This document shows, one piece after another, positions 1 to 7,481 of a DNA stretch of 64,000 bases (the stretch's first letter is position 1; each line of letters opens with the position of its first letter). Under the pieces are notes generated by a model. That model was given only the letters and a program-made list of their open reading frames with translations. It did not search any database and was not told the origin of the DNA. The position numbers were made by a program, and so were the translations under genes. Source of the stretch: Hymenobacter telluris (GTDB lineage: Bacteria; Bacteroidota; Bacteroidia; Cytophagales; Hymenobacteraceae); assembly GCF_017313265.1 (NCBI RefSeq), contig NZ_JAFLQZ010000003.1, forward strand, positions 124,001 to 188,000, in the 5' to 3' direction.

Positions 1-20
1 CCCGCCAGTGCCGCAGGCAC

Positions 21-962
21 CTATTCCGTGGTGGTTTCGTATACTTTTTTGACCACGTAAAGCGGCCGGTTACGGGCAGCATCCATGCCACGCCATACGT
101 ATTCGCCAATGATACCCAAGGCTATCATCTGAAACGCCGACACAAACAGCACCACTACCATCAGCGTAGTCCAGCCGGCGGGGCCTTGAGGAGCGAAAAT
201 CCGTAGTCCTATTACGTAAACGCCGAATAGCAGTGCCGCGAAACCCAACAGCAAGCCTATTACCGATATGACGCGAATCGGAAAAAAGGAGAAGGACAGC
301 AGCGAGTCGATGAAGAGCTTGAGCTTCTTTTGCAACGTCCAGCGTGACTTCCCGATTTCCCGCTTGCGGCGCACGTATGGGATATTGACGTAAGAATACC
401 CCAGCCACACCATCAGGTAGAAGATGTTGCTATTGCGTTCCTGCATCCGCACAATATCATCGCGCACCTGCCGGTCGAAAAACACAAAATCAAAGCCTCC
501 ATCCGGAATGTTGCGCAGGGCCAGATGCTTCATCAGCCAGTGAAACAGCTCGGCGGTGCGTTTCGTCCAGCCGGTTTCCTGCCGGTCTTGCCGGTTACCA
601 ATAACCAGCTTGAAACCCTGCTGCCAGTGGCTGTACATCTGTACCATCAGCTCGGGCGGGTCCTGCATATCGGCCGTAATAATGGCCATACAGTCGCCGG
701 TAGCCTGTTCCATGCCTGCCACTATGGCGTTGTATGACCCCACATTGCCTACTAGCTCCACCACTCGAATTCGGTCGGGGTACTGGGCCTGCGCCGTGAG
801 CAGGGCCTGCAACGTATGGTCGCGCGAGCCGTCATCCACAAAGATATACTCGAAGGCTACTTCGGGCGGAAAGCGGACTTCGTTGGCAATCAGTTCCTGA
901 ACAGTTACCGGAATGTTATCCTCATTGAAGTAACAGGGAACAACAACAGAAAGCGTGGGCAT
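21..962 (-). CDS. Family 2 membrane glycosyltransferase (GtrB/DPM1-like)
   Basis: Transfers a sugar from a nucleotide donor, probably to a polyprenyl-phosphate carrier, at the inner membrane. The 313-residue protein has a GT-A domain at about residues 4-215 with an N-terminal SVVVPCYFNE strand, VDDGS and a TADMQDPPE metal-binding region. The KSRWTLQKKLKLFIDSLLSF segment and two membrane helices near 225-250 and 265-290 are typical of GtrB/ArnC/DPM1 relatives. I chose the ATG at 962; the longer frame begins with TTG and adds residues that do not belong to the fold. It is the last gene seen of a minus-strand polysaccharide cluster, 38 bp after the acyltransferase gene. Acceptor and donor cannot be told from sequence. 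Confidence 0.9.
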   Translation of the reverse strand: MPTLSVVVPCYFNEDNIPVTVQELIANEVRFPPEVAFEYIFVDDGSRDHTLQALLTAQAQYPDRIRVVELVGNVGSYNAIVAGMEQATGDCMAIITADMQDPPELMVQMYSHWQQGFKLVIGNRQDRQETGWTKRTAELFHWLMKHLALRNIPDGGFDFVFFDRQVRDDIVRMQERNSNIFYLMVWLGYSYVNIPYVRRKREIGKSRWTLQKKLKLFIDSLLSFSFFPIRVISVIGLLLGFAALLFGVYVIGLRIFAPQGPAGWTTLMVVVLFVSAFQMIALGIIGEYVWRGMDAARNRPLYVVKKVYETTTE

Positions 963-1000
963 GGGGAATTTCGGAGTGGAATTTAGCCGCAAGGTAGCGC

Positions 1001-1954
1001 TTAGCGGCTTGGGTAGTGGTATGCTAGCACATGCGTACTACCGCCCAGCTTGAACCCCAGCTTTTCGCAGGTCCGGAATACCGCCCGATTGGTAGCCTGC
1101 GTGGTCATCAGCACGTAGCTAGCGCCCTTAGCGCGAGCCCGTTGCACTGTTTCCGACACTAAACGCAGATGCCAGCCCCGGTTTAGCGGCCCCACCGCCG
1201 TCAGTACCACCCTCGACAAGCCTACTCCCAGCTGGCGGGCGTCATCAGTTAAGTCACTGATAGCTAAAAACGAATCAATTGGTAGACCAAGCCCATCGGG
1301 CACAAGTACCGCGTCGCAATAGCCCTGCACGGCTGCACTAGCGTAGCGTGCCAGAAACGCGTCGGCCTGTGCTTCCCCAAACCACGGATCGGCATGAAAC
1401 CGGTCGTAAGGGTTACGGGCCGCGGCGGCTATTTGGCCAATATGTTCAGCTTCACTGGGTTGCGCGAAACGAACCGGGTAGCGTGGCTGCTCGAATTCGG
1501 CCACTTGGTCGTGGTAGAACTGCAATCGGGTTTCTACTAACCGCCAGCCGCTGGCCGTTAGGGTTTGCAGCAAGGCAGTATCCTCGGCTGGCACTTCGCT
1601 GAAGCAATAAAAGCTACCGGTAGCCGCCTGCTGCTGCTGCCAGGCCCGTATAGCTGAAACCCGACCAGCCAGGGGCGCAGTCGGGTTGAAAAGAGCAGTC
1701 AGTAGCTTGATAGTGCGGGTTCCGAAGAATTCGGAATCCCAGGGTAAATCGGCCAGCAGTAGCTGCAACGGCTGGTGCTGCGGCTGGAGGGTTGCGAGGT
1801 GCTCATGCGGTGCGGCTGGAAACCGGGCAAACCGGCCCGCTCCGAAAAGCTGATCTTGCCGGTCGGCCGCTACTCCACGCATGAAGCTATAAGGCGAGTA
1901 GAAAGAAAGTGCCGAGGCCCGCTTGGCTAGCAAGCCAGCATTCAGCTCTTCCAT
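1001..1954 (-). CDS. GNAT N-acyltransferase, WecD-like
   Basis: Probable N-acetyltransferase acting on a nucleotide-linked amino sugar, 317 residues. The LADLPWDSEFFGT segment near residue 65 resembles the WecD (dTDP-fucosamine acetyltransferase) start, and the C-terminal half has a GNAT core with a LGVGLSRVVL acetyl-CoA loop and a closing MTTQATNRAVFRTCEKLGF element. The reading frame extends 107 codons further upstream, but that part overlaps the cupin gene in another frame and is arginine/alanine-rich shadow sequence; the ATG at 1954 gives a 13-bp overlap with the cupin gene, consistent with translational coupling. Together with the ketoisomerase it suggests a 3-acylamino-dideoxyhexose (inference). 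An aminotransferase that would complete that pathway is not in the window. Confidence 0.8.
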   Translation of the reverse strand: MEELNAGLLAKRASALSFYSPYSFMRGVAADRQDQLFGAGRFARFPAAPHEHLATLQPQHQPLQLLLADLPWDSEFFGTRTIKLLTALFNPTAPLAGRVSAIRAWQQQQAATGSFYCFSEVPAEDTALLQTLTASGWRLVETRLQFYHDQVAEFEQPRYPVRFAQPSEAEHIGQIAAAARNPYDRFHADPWFGEAQADAFLARYASAAVQGYCDAVLVPDGLGLPIDSFLAISDLTDDARQLGVGLSRVVLTAVGPLNRGWHLRLVSETVQRARAKGASYVLMTTQATNRAVFRTCEKLGFKLGGSTHVLAYHYPSR

Positions 1955-2346
1955 ATCCGTTGAAATTCCGAATGGTCCCGGATGTAGTCCTCGGCATTGT
2001 AAGGCAGCGAGGCCATCACCAACTGCACCGCCGAGTGCGAATACTGCATGGTATGCCACACATACGGCGGAATATACAACCCTACATGCGGGTCTTCGAG
2101 GCGAAATAGCTCTACTTCCCCGTTGGACAGCTCGGTAGTAACGATAATGCGGCCGGCAACGGCCACCAGCACCTGCTCGGTGCGATGATGGGCGTGCCGG
2201 CCGCGTAGCACACTTTCCGGCGTGTAATACGTCCAGAAAGTGCGCTTTATCTCGAAAGGAATCTGCTGAGGACACTCAGCTATTGAAATAAAACCAATAT
2301 CAGAAGCCCCCACCTTGGGGAACTCAATCAGGTAGGGGCCTTCCAT
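1942..2346 (-). CDS. dTDP-4-keto-6-deoxyhexose 3,4-ketoisomerase, FdtA/QdtA-like cupin
   Basis: 134-residue WxcM/FdtA-type cupin. Family members shift the keto group of dTDP-4-keto-6-deoxyglucose from C4 to C3 before transamination. Visible hallmarks are the RGRHAHHRTEQVLVAVAGRI metal/sugar-binding strand pair near residue 50 and PPYVWHTMQYS near residue 96. Length fits the single-domain family. It lies 4 bp after the UXS gene and overlaps the acyltransferase by 13 bp, so all three should be co-transcribed. The distinction between FdtA (galacto) and QdtA (gluco) products cannot be made by eye. Confidence 0.85.
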   Translation of the reverse strand: MEGPYLIEFPKVGASDIGFISIAECPQQIPFEIKRTFWTYYTPESVLRGRHAHHRTEQVLVAVAGRIIVTTELSNGEVELFRLEDPHVGLYIPPYVWHTMQYSHSAVQLVMASLPYNAEDYIRDHSEFQRIWKS

Positions 2347-2350
2347 CCGT

Positions 2351-3295
2351 CTACTTCACGTGCTCTTTGAAATACTCCAGCGTCCGGCGCAGGCCTTCGG
2401 CCCGATCTACTTTCGGCTCCCAACCCAGAATCTCCTTGGCTTTGGTGATGTCTGGCTTGCGTTTCATTGGGTCGTTTTCGGGCAGAGCCTGGTAGGTGGG
2501 TTTGAACTCCACGCCAGTCAGACGCGCAATTTCTTCCCCGAACTCCTTGATGGTGATTTCCGACGGGTTGCCGATGTTCACGGGCAAGTGGTAATCACTC
2601 AGTAGCAAGCGGTAAATACCTTCCACCAAGTCGTCTACATAACAGAAGGAACGCGTCTGCGAACCGTCGCCAAACACCGTCAGCGCCTCACCGCGCAACG
2701 CCTGTGACAGGAAGGCTGGCAATACGCGGCCGTCGTCGAGGCGCATCCGGGGGCCATAGGTGTTGAAGATGCGGATAATGCGCGTCTCTAAGCCGTGGTG
2801 GTTGTGGTAGGCCATGGTAATGGCTTCCTGGAAGCGCTTGGCTTCGTCGTAGCAACCCCGTGGGCCTACGGGGTTTACGTTGCCGAAATATTCTTCCACC
2901 TGCGGGTGAATTTCCGGGTCGCCGTACACTTCCGAGGTGCTGGCAATCAGTACGCGGGCCCCTTTCACCCGGGCCAGGCCGAGCAGGTTGTGTGTACCCA
3001 AAGAACCCACTTTCAGGGTCTGAATCGGGATTTTGAGGTAGTCGATGGGCGAGGCCGGCGAGGCGAAGTGCAGGATGTAGTCCAGCTTGCCGGGTACGAA
3101 CACGAACTTCGACACATCGGCGTGATGAAACTCGAAATCTTCGCGGCCGAACAGGTGCTCGATGTTGCCGATGTCGCCGGTTACCAGGTTATCCATGGCA
3201 ATGACATGGTACCCTTCCGCCAGAAACCGGTCGCAGAGGTGCGAACCCAGGAAGCCAGCGCCACCGGTAATTAGTATGCGTTTCTTGTCAGACAT
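2351..3295 (-). CDS. UDP-glucuronate decarboxylase (UDP-xylose synthase)
   Basis: Extended short-chain dehydrogenase, 314 residues, converting UDP-glucuronate to UDP-xylose with bound NAD. The Rossmann motif [12 protein letters not shown] is at residues 10-21, the STSEVYGDP catalytic Ser/Thr strand near 120, and [11 protein letters not shown] near 146 carries the YxxxK pair in the form diagnostic of the UXS family. It sits directly downstream of UDP-glucose dehydrogenase, which makes its substrate, separated by a 112-bp gap filled by a heptameric repeat element. Together the pair gives UDP-glucose to UDP-glucuronate to UDP-xylose. UDP-apiose or 4-epimerase activity is less likely given the GCYDEAKR signature. 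Confidence 0.92.
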   Translation of the reverse strand: MSDKKRILITGGAGFLGSHLCDRFLAEGYHVIAMDNLVTGDIGNIEHLFGREDFEFHHADVSKFVFVPGKLDYILHFASPASPIDYLKIPIQTLKVGSLGTHNLLGLARVKGARVLIASTSEVYGDPEIHPQVEEYFGNVNPVGPRGCYDEAKRFQEAITMAYHNHHGLETRIIRIFNTYGPRMRLDDGRVLPAFLSQALRGEALTVFGDGSQTRSFCYVDDLVEGIYRLLLSDYHLPVNIGNPSEITIKEFGEEIARLTGVEFKPTYQALPENDPMKRKPDITKAKEILGWEPKVDRAEGLRRTLEYFKEHVK

Positions 3296-3315
3296 ATTGG
3301 TTATTGCTTGATGCG

Positions 3316-3420
3316 TAGTTGGTGCGTTGTGCCTAGTGCGTTGTGCCTAGTGCTTAGGCCGTTCTATTACTGATGAACAGAACAGCCCAAGCACAAAGCA
3401 CTACCAACTAAGCACTAACC
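3316..3420. repeat. Heptameric mirrored repeat element 1
   Basis: Fifteen consecutive 7-bp units can be laid out here. The left half repeats TGCGTTG and TGCCTAG (each twice, in alternation); the right half has complementary-sense units such as ACAAAGC, ACTACCA, ACTAAGC and ACTAACC. The outer arms (TAGTTGG at 3316, complementary to ACCAACT near 3403) make an imperfect inverted repeat. It fills the gap between the UXS start and the ugd stop and runs into the last codons of ugd. Related elements are at 9474, 10937 and 23344. Confidence 0.75.
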
Positions 3421-4757
3421 TGGGCTGGTTCCTGGTGGGCCGTGCGGATACCAATGCAGTGGTAGGCGAAACCAGCCTCTTGCATTTCCTGCGGATCATA
3501 AATATTGCGGCCGTCAAATATAACCTTCTGCTTCAGGAGTTTACCTACCACGCCGAAGCTCGGCGAGCGGAATTCCGGCCATTCGGTGATAACCAACAGC
3601 GCATCCGCATCTACCAGCGCCTCAAACTGGTCTTTGGCATATGTTACCGTGTCGCCGAGCGAGTGCTTGGCTTCGGGTACGGCTACCGGGTCGTACACCG
3701 ATACGGTGCAACCGTGGGCCAGCAGTTTCTCGATGATAACCAACGAAGGGGCCTCGCGCATATCGTCGGTTTTAGGCTTAAACGACAAGCCCCACAGAGC
3801 AAACTTGCGGCCTTGTAGTTCGCCGCCAAAGTGCTTCTTCACTTTGTCGAACAGCACCTCTTTCTGGGCCTCGTTCACGCTTTCCACGGCTTTCAGCACC
3901 TGCATCTGGTAGCCATTTTCGGCGGCCGTTTTGATGAGTGCCTTCACATCCTTCGGGAAGCAAGAGCCGCCATAGCCAATGCCGGGGTAGATGAACTTGG
4001 TGCCAATACGAGCGTCGGAGCCGATGCCCTTGCGTACCATGTTCACATCGGCACCCATGATTTCGCACAGGTTGGCAATGTCGTTCATAAACGAAATCTT
4101 GGTCGCCAGCATGGAGTTAGCGGCGTATTTCGTCATCTCAGCCGATGGAATGTCCATGAAGATGATGGGGTGACCGTTGAGCAAGAACGGTTTGTAGAGC
4201 TTGCTCATCACGTCTTGAGCCCGCTCCGACGACACACCAACCACAATCCGGTCAGGCTTGAGGAAGTCGTCGATGGCGGCACCTTCTTTCAGGAACTCAG
4301 GATTGGAAGCCACATCGAACTCAATGCTGGAATTGCGCTTGGCCAACGCCTGGGTCAACTCGTTGTGGACCTTGGCGGCCGTACCTACGGGCACGGTGCT
4401 TTTGGTAACTACCACGCAATAATCGGTGAGGTTTTCACCGATACCGCGGGCTACGGCTAGCACGTATTTCAAATCAGCTGAGCCATCCTCGCCGGGAGGA
4501 GTACCTACTGCAATAAAGGCTACGTCAGCGTCTTTCACGCCTTCAGCAATATCAGTGGTGAAGTGCAAACGACCAGCGGCCACATTGCGAGTCACCATTT
4601 CTTCCAGACCCGGCTCGTAAATCGGGAGAATACCTTGTTTAAGGTTATCAATTTTTTTCTGGTCAATGTCGATACAGGTAATGTCCATGCCGACTTCGGC
4701 AAAGCACGTACCTGTTACTAGCCCGACGTAGCCGGTGCCAACTACTGCTACTTTCAT
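3408..4757 (-). CDS. ugd: UDP-glucose 6-dehydrogenase
   Basis: NAD-dependent four-electron oxidation of UDP-glucose to UDP-glucuronate; 449 residues, normal family length. N-terminal Rossmann motif VVGTGYVGLVTGTCFAEVG at residues 5-23, the central dimerisation helix, and the catalytic cysteine in GYGGSCFPKDVKAL near residue 265. The C-terminal UDP-binding domain has KFALWGLSFKPKTDD. It feeds the UDP-glucuronate decarboxylase next door. Its last three codons (Val-Ser-Ala) and stop lie inside the heptameric repeat, so the C-terminus appears to have been rewritten by that element. It lies 44 bp after the asparagine synthase family gene and is probably co-transcribed. Confidence 0.95.
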   Translation of the reverse strand: MKVAVVGTGYVGLVTGTCFAEVGMDITCIDIDQKKIDNLKQGILPIYEPGLEEMVTRNVAAGRLHFTTDIAEGVKDADVAFIAVGTPPGEDGSADLKYVLAVARGIGENLTDYCVVVTKSTVPVGTAAKVHNELTQALAKRNSSIEFDVASNPEFLKEGAAIDDFLKPDRIVVGVSSERAQDVMSKLYKPFLLNGHPIIFMDIPSAEMTKYAANSMLATKISFMNDIANLCEIMGADVNMVRKGIGSDARIGTKFIYPGIGYGGSCFPKDVKALIKTAAENGYQMQVLKAVESVNEAQKEVLFDKVKKHFGGELQGRKFALWGLSFKPKTDDMREAPSLVIIEKLLAHGCTVSVYDPVAVPEAKHSLGDTVTYAKDQFEALVDADALLVITEWPEFRSPSFGVVGKLLKQKVIFDGRNIYDPQEMQEAGFAYHCIGIRTAHQEPAQVSA

Positions 4758-4801
4758 AGAAGAGCGTAAAAAGTGGAGAGAATATGATTAAGGGCGTGGG
4801 A

Positions 4802-6718
4802 TCAAACTTCGGGGGCCATCATATAGCGTTTCCACCAATGCTGGAATACAATAAGCGCCCAAATACGGGCGTGCACGTCGCCAGGGCTGCGAGAAAAGAG
4901 CTGAGTCTTTAAGCCCCGAATAGCGTCAATATCAAATATACCTTGTGCTTCGATAAATCCATCAGATAATAAATCGTCCTCAATTAGCGGGCGCAGATCC
5001 CCGCGGAACCACTTCAGCAACGGCACTTCGAAACCGTGCTTAGGGCGCTTGTATAATTCTTCGGGTAATAATGGCCGGAAGGCATCCTGCACGATGCGCT
5101 TCTTCATTTTCGCGTCGATTTTGCTTTCAACGGGCAGTGAAAACGCGAAACGCACCACGTTGGGGTCGAGGAAGGGCGGCCGAACCTCCAGCGAGTTGGC
5201 CATGCTCATCATATCCACCTTGGCCAGCATGTCGTAAGGCAGCACCAACTGCATGTCGGTGAGCAGCACCTCGTTCAGGTCGCCGTCGGCGTGCAGGTTT
5301 TCGAGGATGTCTTTGCGGCGCTTCTCGGCTAGCTTCTTGCCTACTTTGCGGCGCGATGCGGCGCTGAGCAAACCGCGCGCATCGGCAGCCGACGCAAACG
5401 TAGCCCAATCCCAATACCGGTCTTTGGGGCCGCTGAGCATGCCCCGCGAGAACCGCTGAAACTGCCGTACCCGGTTACCGAAAAACGAGTTGCGCGACTT
5501 AGGCAGGATGTCCCAAAGCAAATTCAGGCCGGTTACGGCTTCGGCTTTGAAACCACCTTCCCGCACCTGAAACTCGCCCATGTGCTTGTTGTAACCGGCA
5601 AATAGTTCGTCGGCCCCGTCGCCGGAAAGAGCCACGGTGGCTTTTTCGCGGGTGCGTTTGCTGAGGATGTACACCGCCAGCGCCGACGAGTCGGCAAAGG
5701 GCTCGTCGATGTAATCCAGCACGTCGAAAATATGGTCGTAGAGGTCCTGGTTGGACAGCGAAAAGACGGTGTGGTTGGTTTTGTACTTCTCGGCAACCAG
5801 CTTGGCGTACTTGGTTTCGTCGAAGAACGGCTCGTCGCGGTAGCCGATGCTGAACGTGTTCAGGTGCTCGGTATGGCGCGAGGCGAGGGCCACAATCACG
5901 CTCGAATCGATGCCGCCACTCAGGAAAGCGCCCACGGGCACGTCGGCCACAAGGCGGCGGGCGGTGGCGTCGTCGAGCAAGTCAACCAGCTTCTTTTGCT
6001 GCTCCTCATAGGTGAGCTTGTTCTTGCTTACTTTCTTGGCGTCGTACGGGATTTTGTACCACCGCTTGCGCACCACCTTTTTGCCTTTTATATAGAGGTA
6101 GTGGCCGGGCAGCAGCTTGCGCACTCCCTTGAAAATAGTAGCGGGCCCCGGAATGTAGTTGAGTTGCAAATAATGGCTCAGTGCCACATAATCAAGCTTT
6201 CGCGGAATGCCCAGCGCCAGCAACGACTTCATTTCGGAAGCAAACAGGAACTTGTCTTCGTCGCGGTACACCAGAATGGGCTTCTCCCCCATCCGGTCGC
6301 GCGCAATGAAAAGCGAATCTTCCTCTTTATCGTAGATGGCGAGACCGAAGAAGCCATTCAGCTTTTTCAGGAAACCGCGCCCTTCAGTGATGTAGAGGCG
6401 CAGAATTACTTCGGTATCGGTCTGGGAATGAAACTGGTGGCCTTTTTTGATGAGGCGCTGCCGCAGCTCCCGGAAATTGAAGATTTCGCCGTTGAAAACA
6501 ATGGTATAGCGCCCCGACTCATCGGTCATGGGCTGATTGCCGTCGGCGGAAAGGTCGAGGATGGCCAAGCGCCGGAAACCCAGGCCGCAGCGGTCATATA
6601 CAAAGTGGCCCTGCGAATCGGGGCCACGGCTGATAATAGCGTCGGTAGAGGCAGGTAGGGCGGCCAACGCACTACGACCCGTATCGGTAAAAGCAAATAG
6701 TCCGGTTATTCCACACAT
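4802..6718 (-). CDS. asnB: Glutamine-hydrolysing amidotransferase, asparagine synthase (AsnB) family
   Basis: 638 residues with two domains: an N-terminal class II glutamine amidotransferase whose nucleophile must be Cys2, and a C-terminal ATP-pyrophosphatase synthetase with the GAFLSGGIDSSVIVALASRH PP-loop near residue 250. I chose the ATG at 6718 because it puts Cys at position 2 (MCGITGLF); the longer frame buries it. The family makes asparagine, but homologues inside polysaccharide clusters are often thought to amidate sugar acids. Position directly upstream of ugd and UXS, which make uronic acid precursors, favours that second role here (inference). It appears to be the first gene of the minus-strand cluster, divergent from the acyl-CoA-binding gene. 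Confidence 0.88.
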   Translation of the reverse strand: MCGITGLFAFTDTGRSALAALPASTDAIISRGPDSQGHFVYDRCGLGFRRLAILDLSADGNQPMTDESGRYTIVFNGEIFNFRELRQRLIKKGHQFHSQTDTEVILRLYITEGRGFLKKLNGFFGLAIYDKEEDSLFIARDRMGEKPILVYRDEDKFLFASEMKSLLALGIPRKLDYVALSHYLQLNYIPGPATIFKGVRKLLPGHYLYIKGKKVVRKRWYKIPYDAKKVSKNKLTYEEQQKKLVDLLDDATARRLVADVPVGAFLSGGIDSSVIVALASRHTEHLNTFSIGYRDEPFFDETKYAKLVAEKYKTNHTVFSLSNQDLYDHIFDVLDYIDEPFADSSALAVYILSKRTREKATVALSGDGADELFAGYNKHMGEFQVREGGFKAEAVTGLNLLWDILPKSRNSFFGNRVRQFQRFSRGMLSGPKDRYWDWATFASAADARGLLSAASRRKVGKKLAEKRRKDILENLHADGDLNEVLLTDMQLVLPYDMLAKVDMMSMANSLEVRPPFLDPNVVRFAFSLPVESKIDAKMKKRIVQDAFRPLLPEELYKRPKHGFEVPLLKWFRGDLRPLIEDDLLSDGFIEAQGIFDIDAIRGLKTQLFSRSPGDVHARIWALIVFQHWWKRYMMAPEV

Positions 6719-6839
6719 AAGGCGGGTAAAAGTACGAAGGAAGAAGACTTGTTCGGTAAAAATGTAGCAACCGCGCCTCGCAACCAAAGCCAGGTCAGTT
6801 TAGTACACTGTTTAGATTTCCACTCTTTAGCAACTGCTC

Positions 6840-7343
6840 ATGAATCTTCAGGACAATATAGATCTGCAAAAACAGTTTGAAGCGGCCGTGTCGCGCGTAG
6901 ACAGCCTGCCCGGCGACAAAGCGGCGGCGCACATGAACGAGCTGTATGGCCTCTACAAGCAAGCCACCGAAGGCGACCATGATGCCAAGCGCGACGAAGT
7001 AGGCGACGATACGCCCGACAATCCCAACGGCCCAAAAGGTATGTCGCAGGCGCAATGGGACTCCTGGAGCAAGTTTAAGGGTACCGACCAGGATGAAGCG
7101 CGCCGCCAATATGTGCAAAAGGTAACAGAATTGGCAGGCCCGGTAGGTGAGAAAACCACCGTTATTACCGGCAACGGCCAGCCCGCCACCGGCTCACAGG
7201 TGAACCCGCCCACGGAAGAAAACAGCACCACGGCGCCCCAGCCTGGTACCGGCCCTGGTATTTCGCAGGGCGGCCTGCAAGGCGACATTACAGCTGGCGC
7301 CCCCTATGGCGGTGAAGACCACCTGAAAGACGAGCAGAAGTAG
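6840..7343 (+). CDS. Acyl-CoA-binding protein with hydrophilic tail
   Basis: Residues 1-95 match the four-helix acyl-CoA-binding protein (ACBP) fold: LYGLYKQATEGD near 35-46 and WDSWSKFKGTDQDEARRQYV near 73-92 contain the conserved aromatic, lysine and tyrosine residues that bind the CoA adenine and phosphate. Family members bind long-chain acyl-CoA in the cytosol. The remaining 70 residues are Pro/Gly/Thr/Asn-rich, without predicted fold, and are unusual for the roughly 85-residue family. No signal peptide. Transcribed alone and divergently from the amidotransferase gene. Confidence 0.88.
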   Translation: MNLQDNIDLQKQFEAAVSRVDSLPGDKAAAHMNELYGLYKQATEGDHDAKRDEVGDDTPDNPNGPKGMSQAQWDSWSKFKGTDQDEARRQYVQKVTELAGPVGEKTTVITGNGQPATGSQVNPPTEENSTTAPQPGTGPGISQGGLQGDITAGAPYGGEDHLKDEQK

Positions 7344-7481
7344 CTGTTATCTTTTCGTTATGCCGGCCCGCTCCTTACTTCAAGGGGCGGGTCGGTTGGC
7401 GTTTCAGGGGTTGGGGAGTGGCGCGGCTAGTTACCGTTGCACTGAATAGAGCTAGTGGATTTTGGCTATTTTGGGCCAGCC

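Noticed and set aside
1955-2275. A 107-codon upstream extension of the acyltransferase frame
   Set aside because: It overlaps the cupin gene almost entirely, is arginine-rich shadow sequence, and the GNAT similarity begins after the ATG at 1954.
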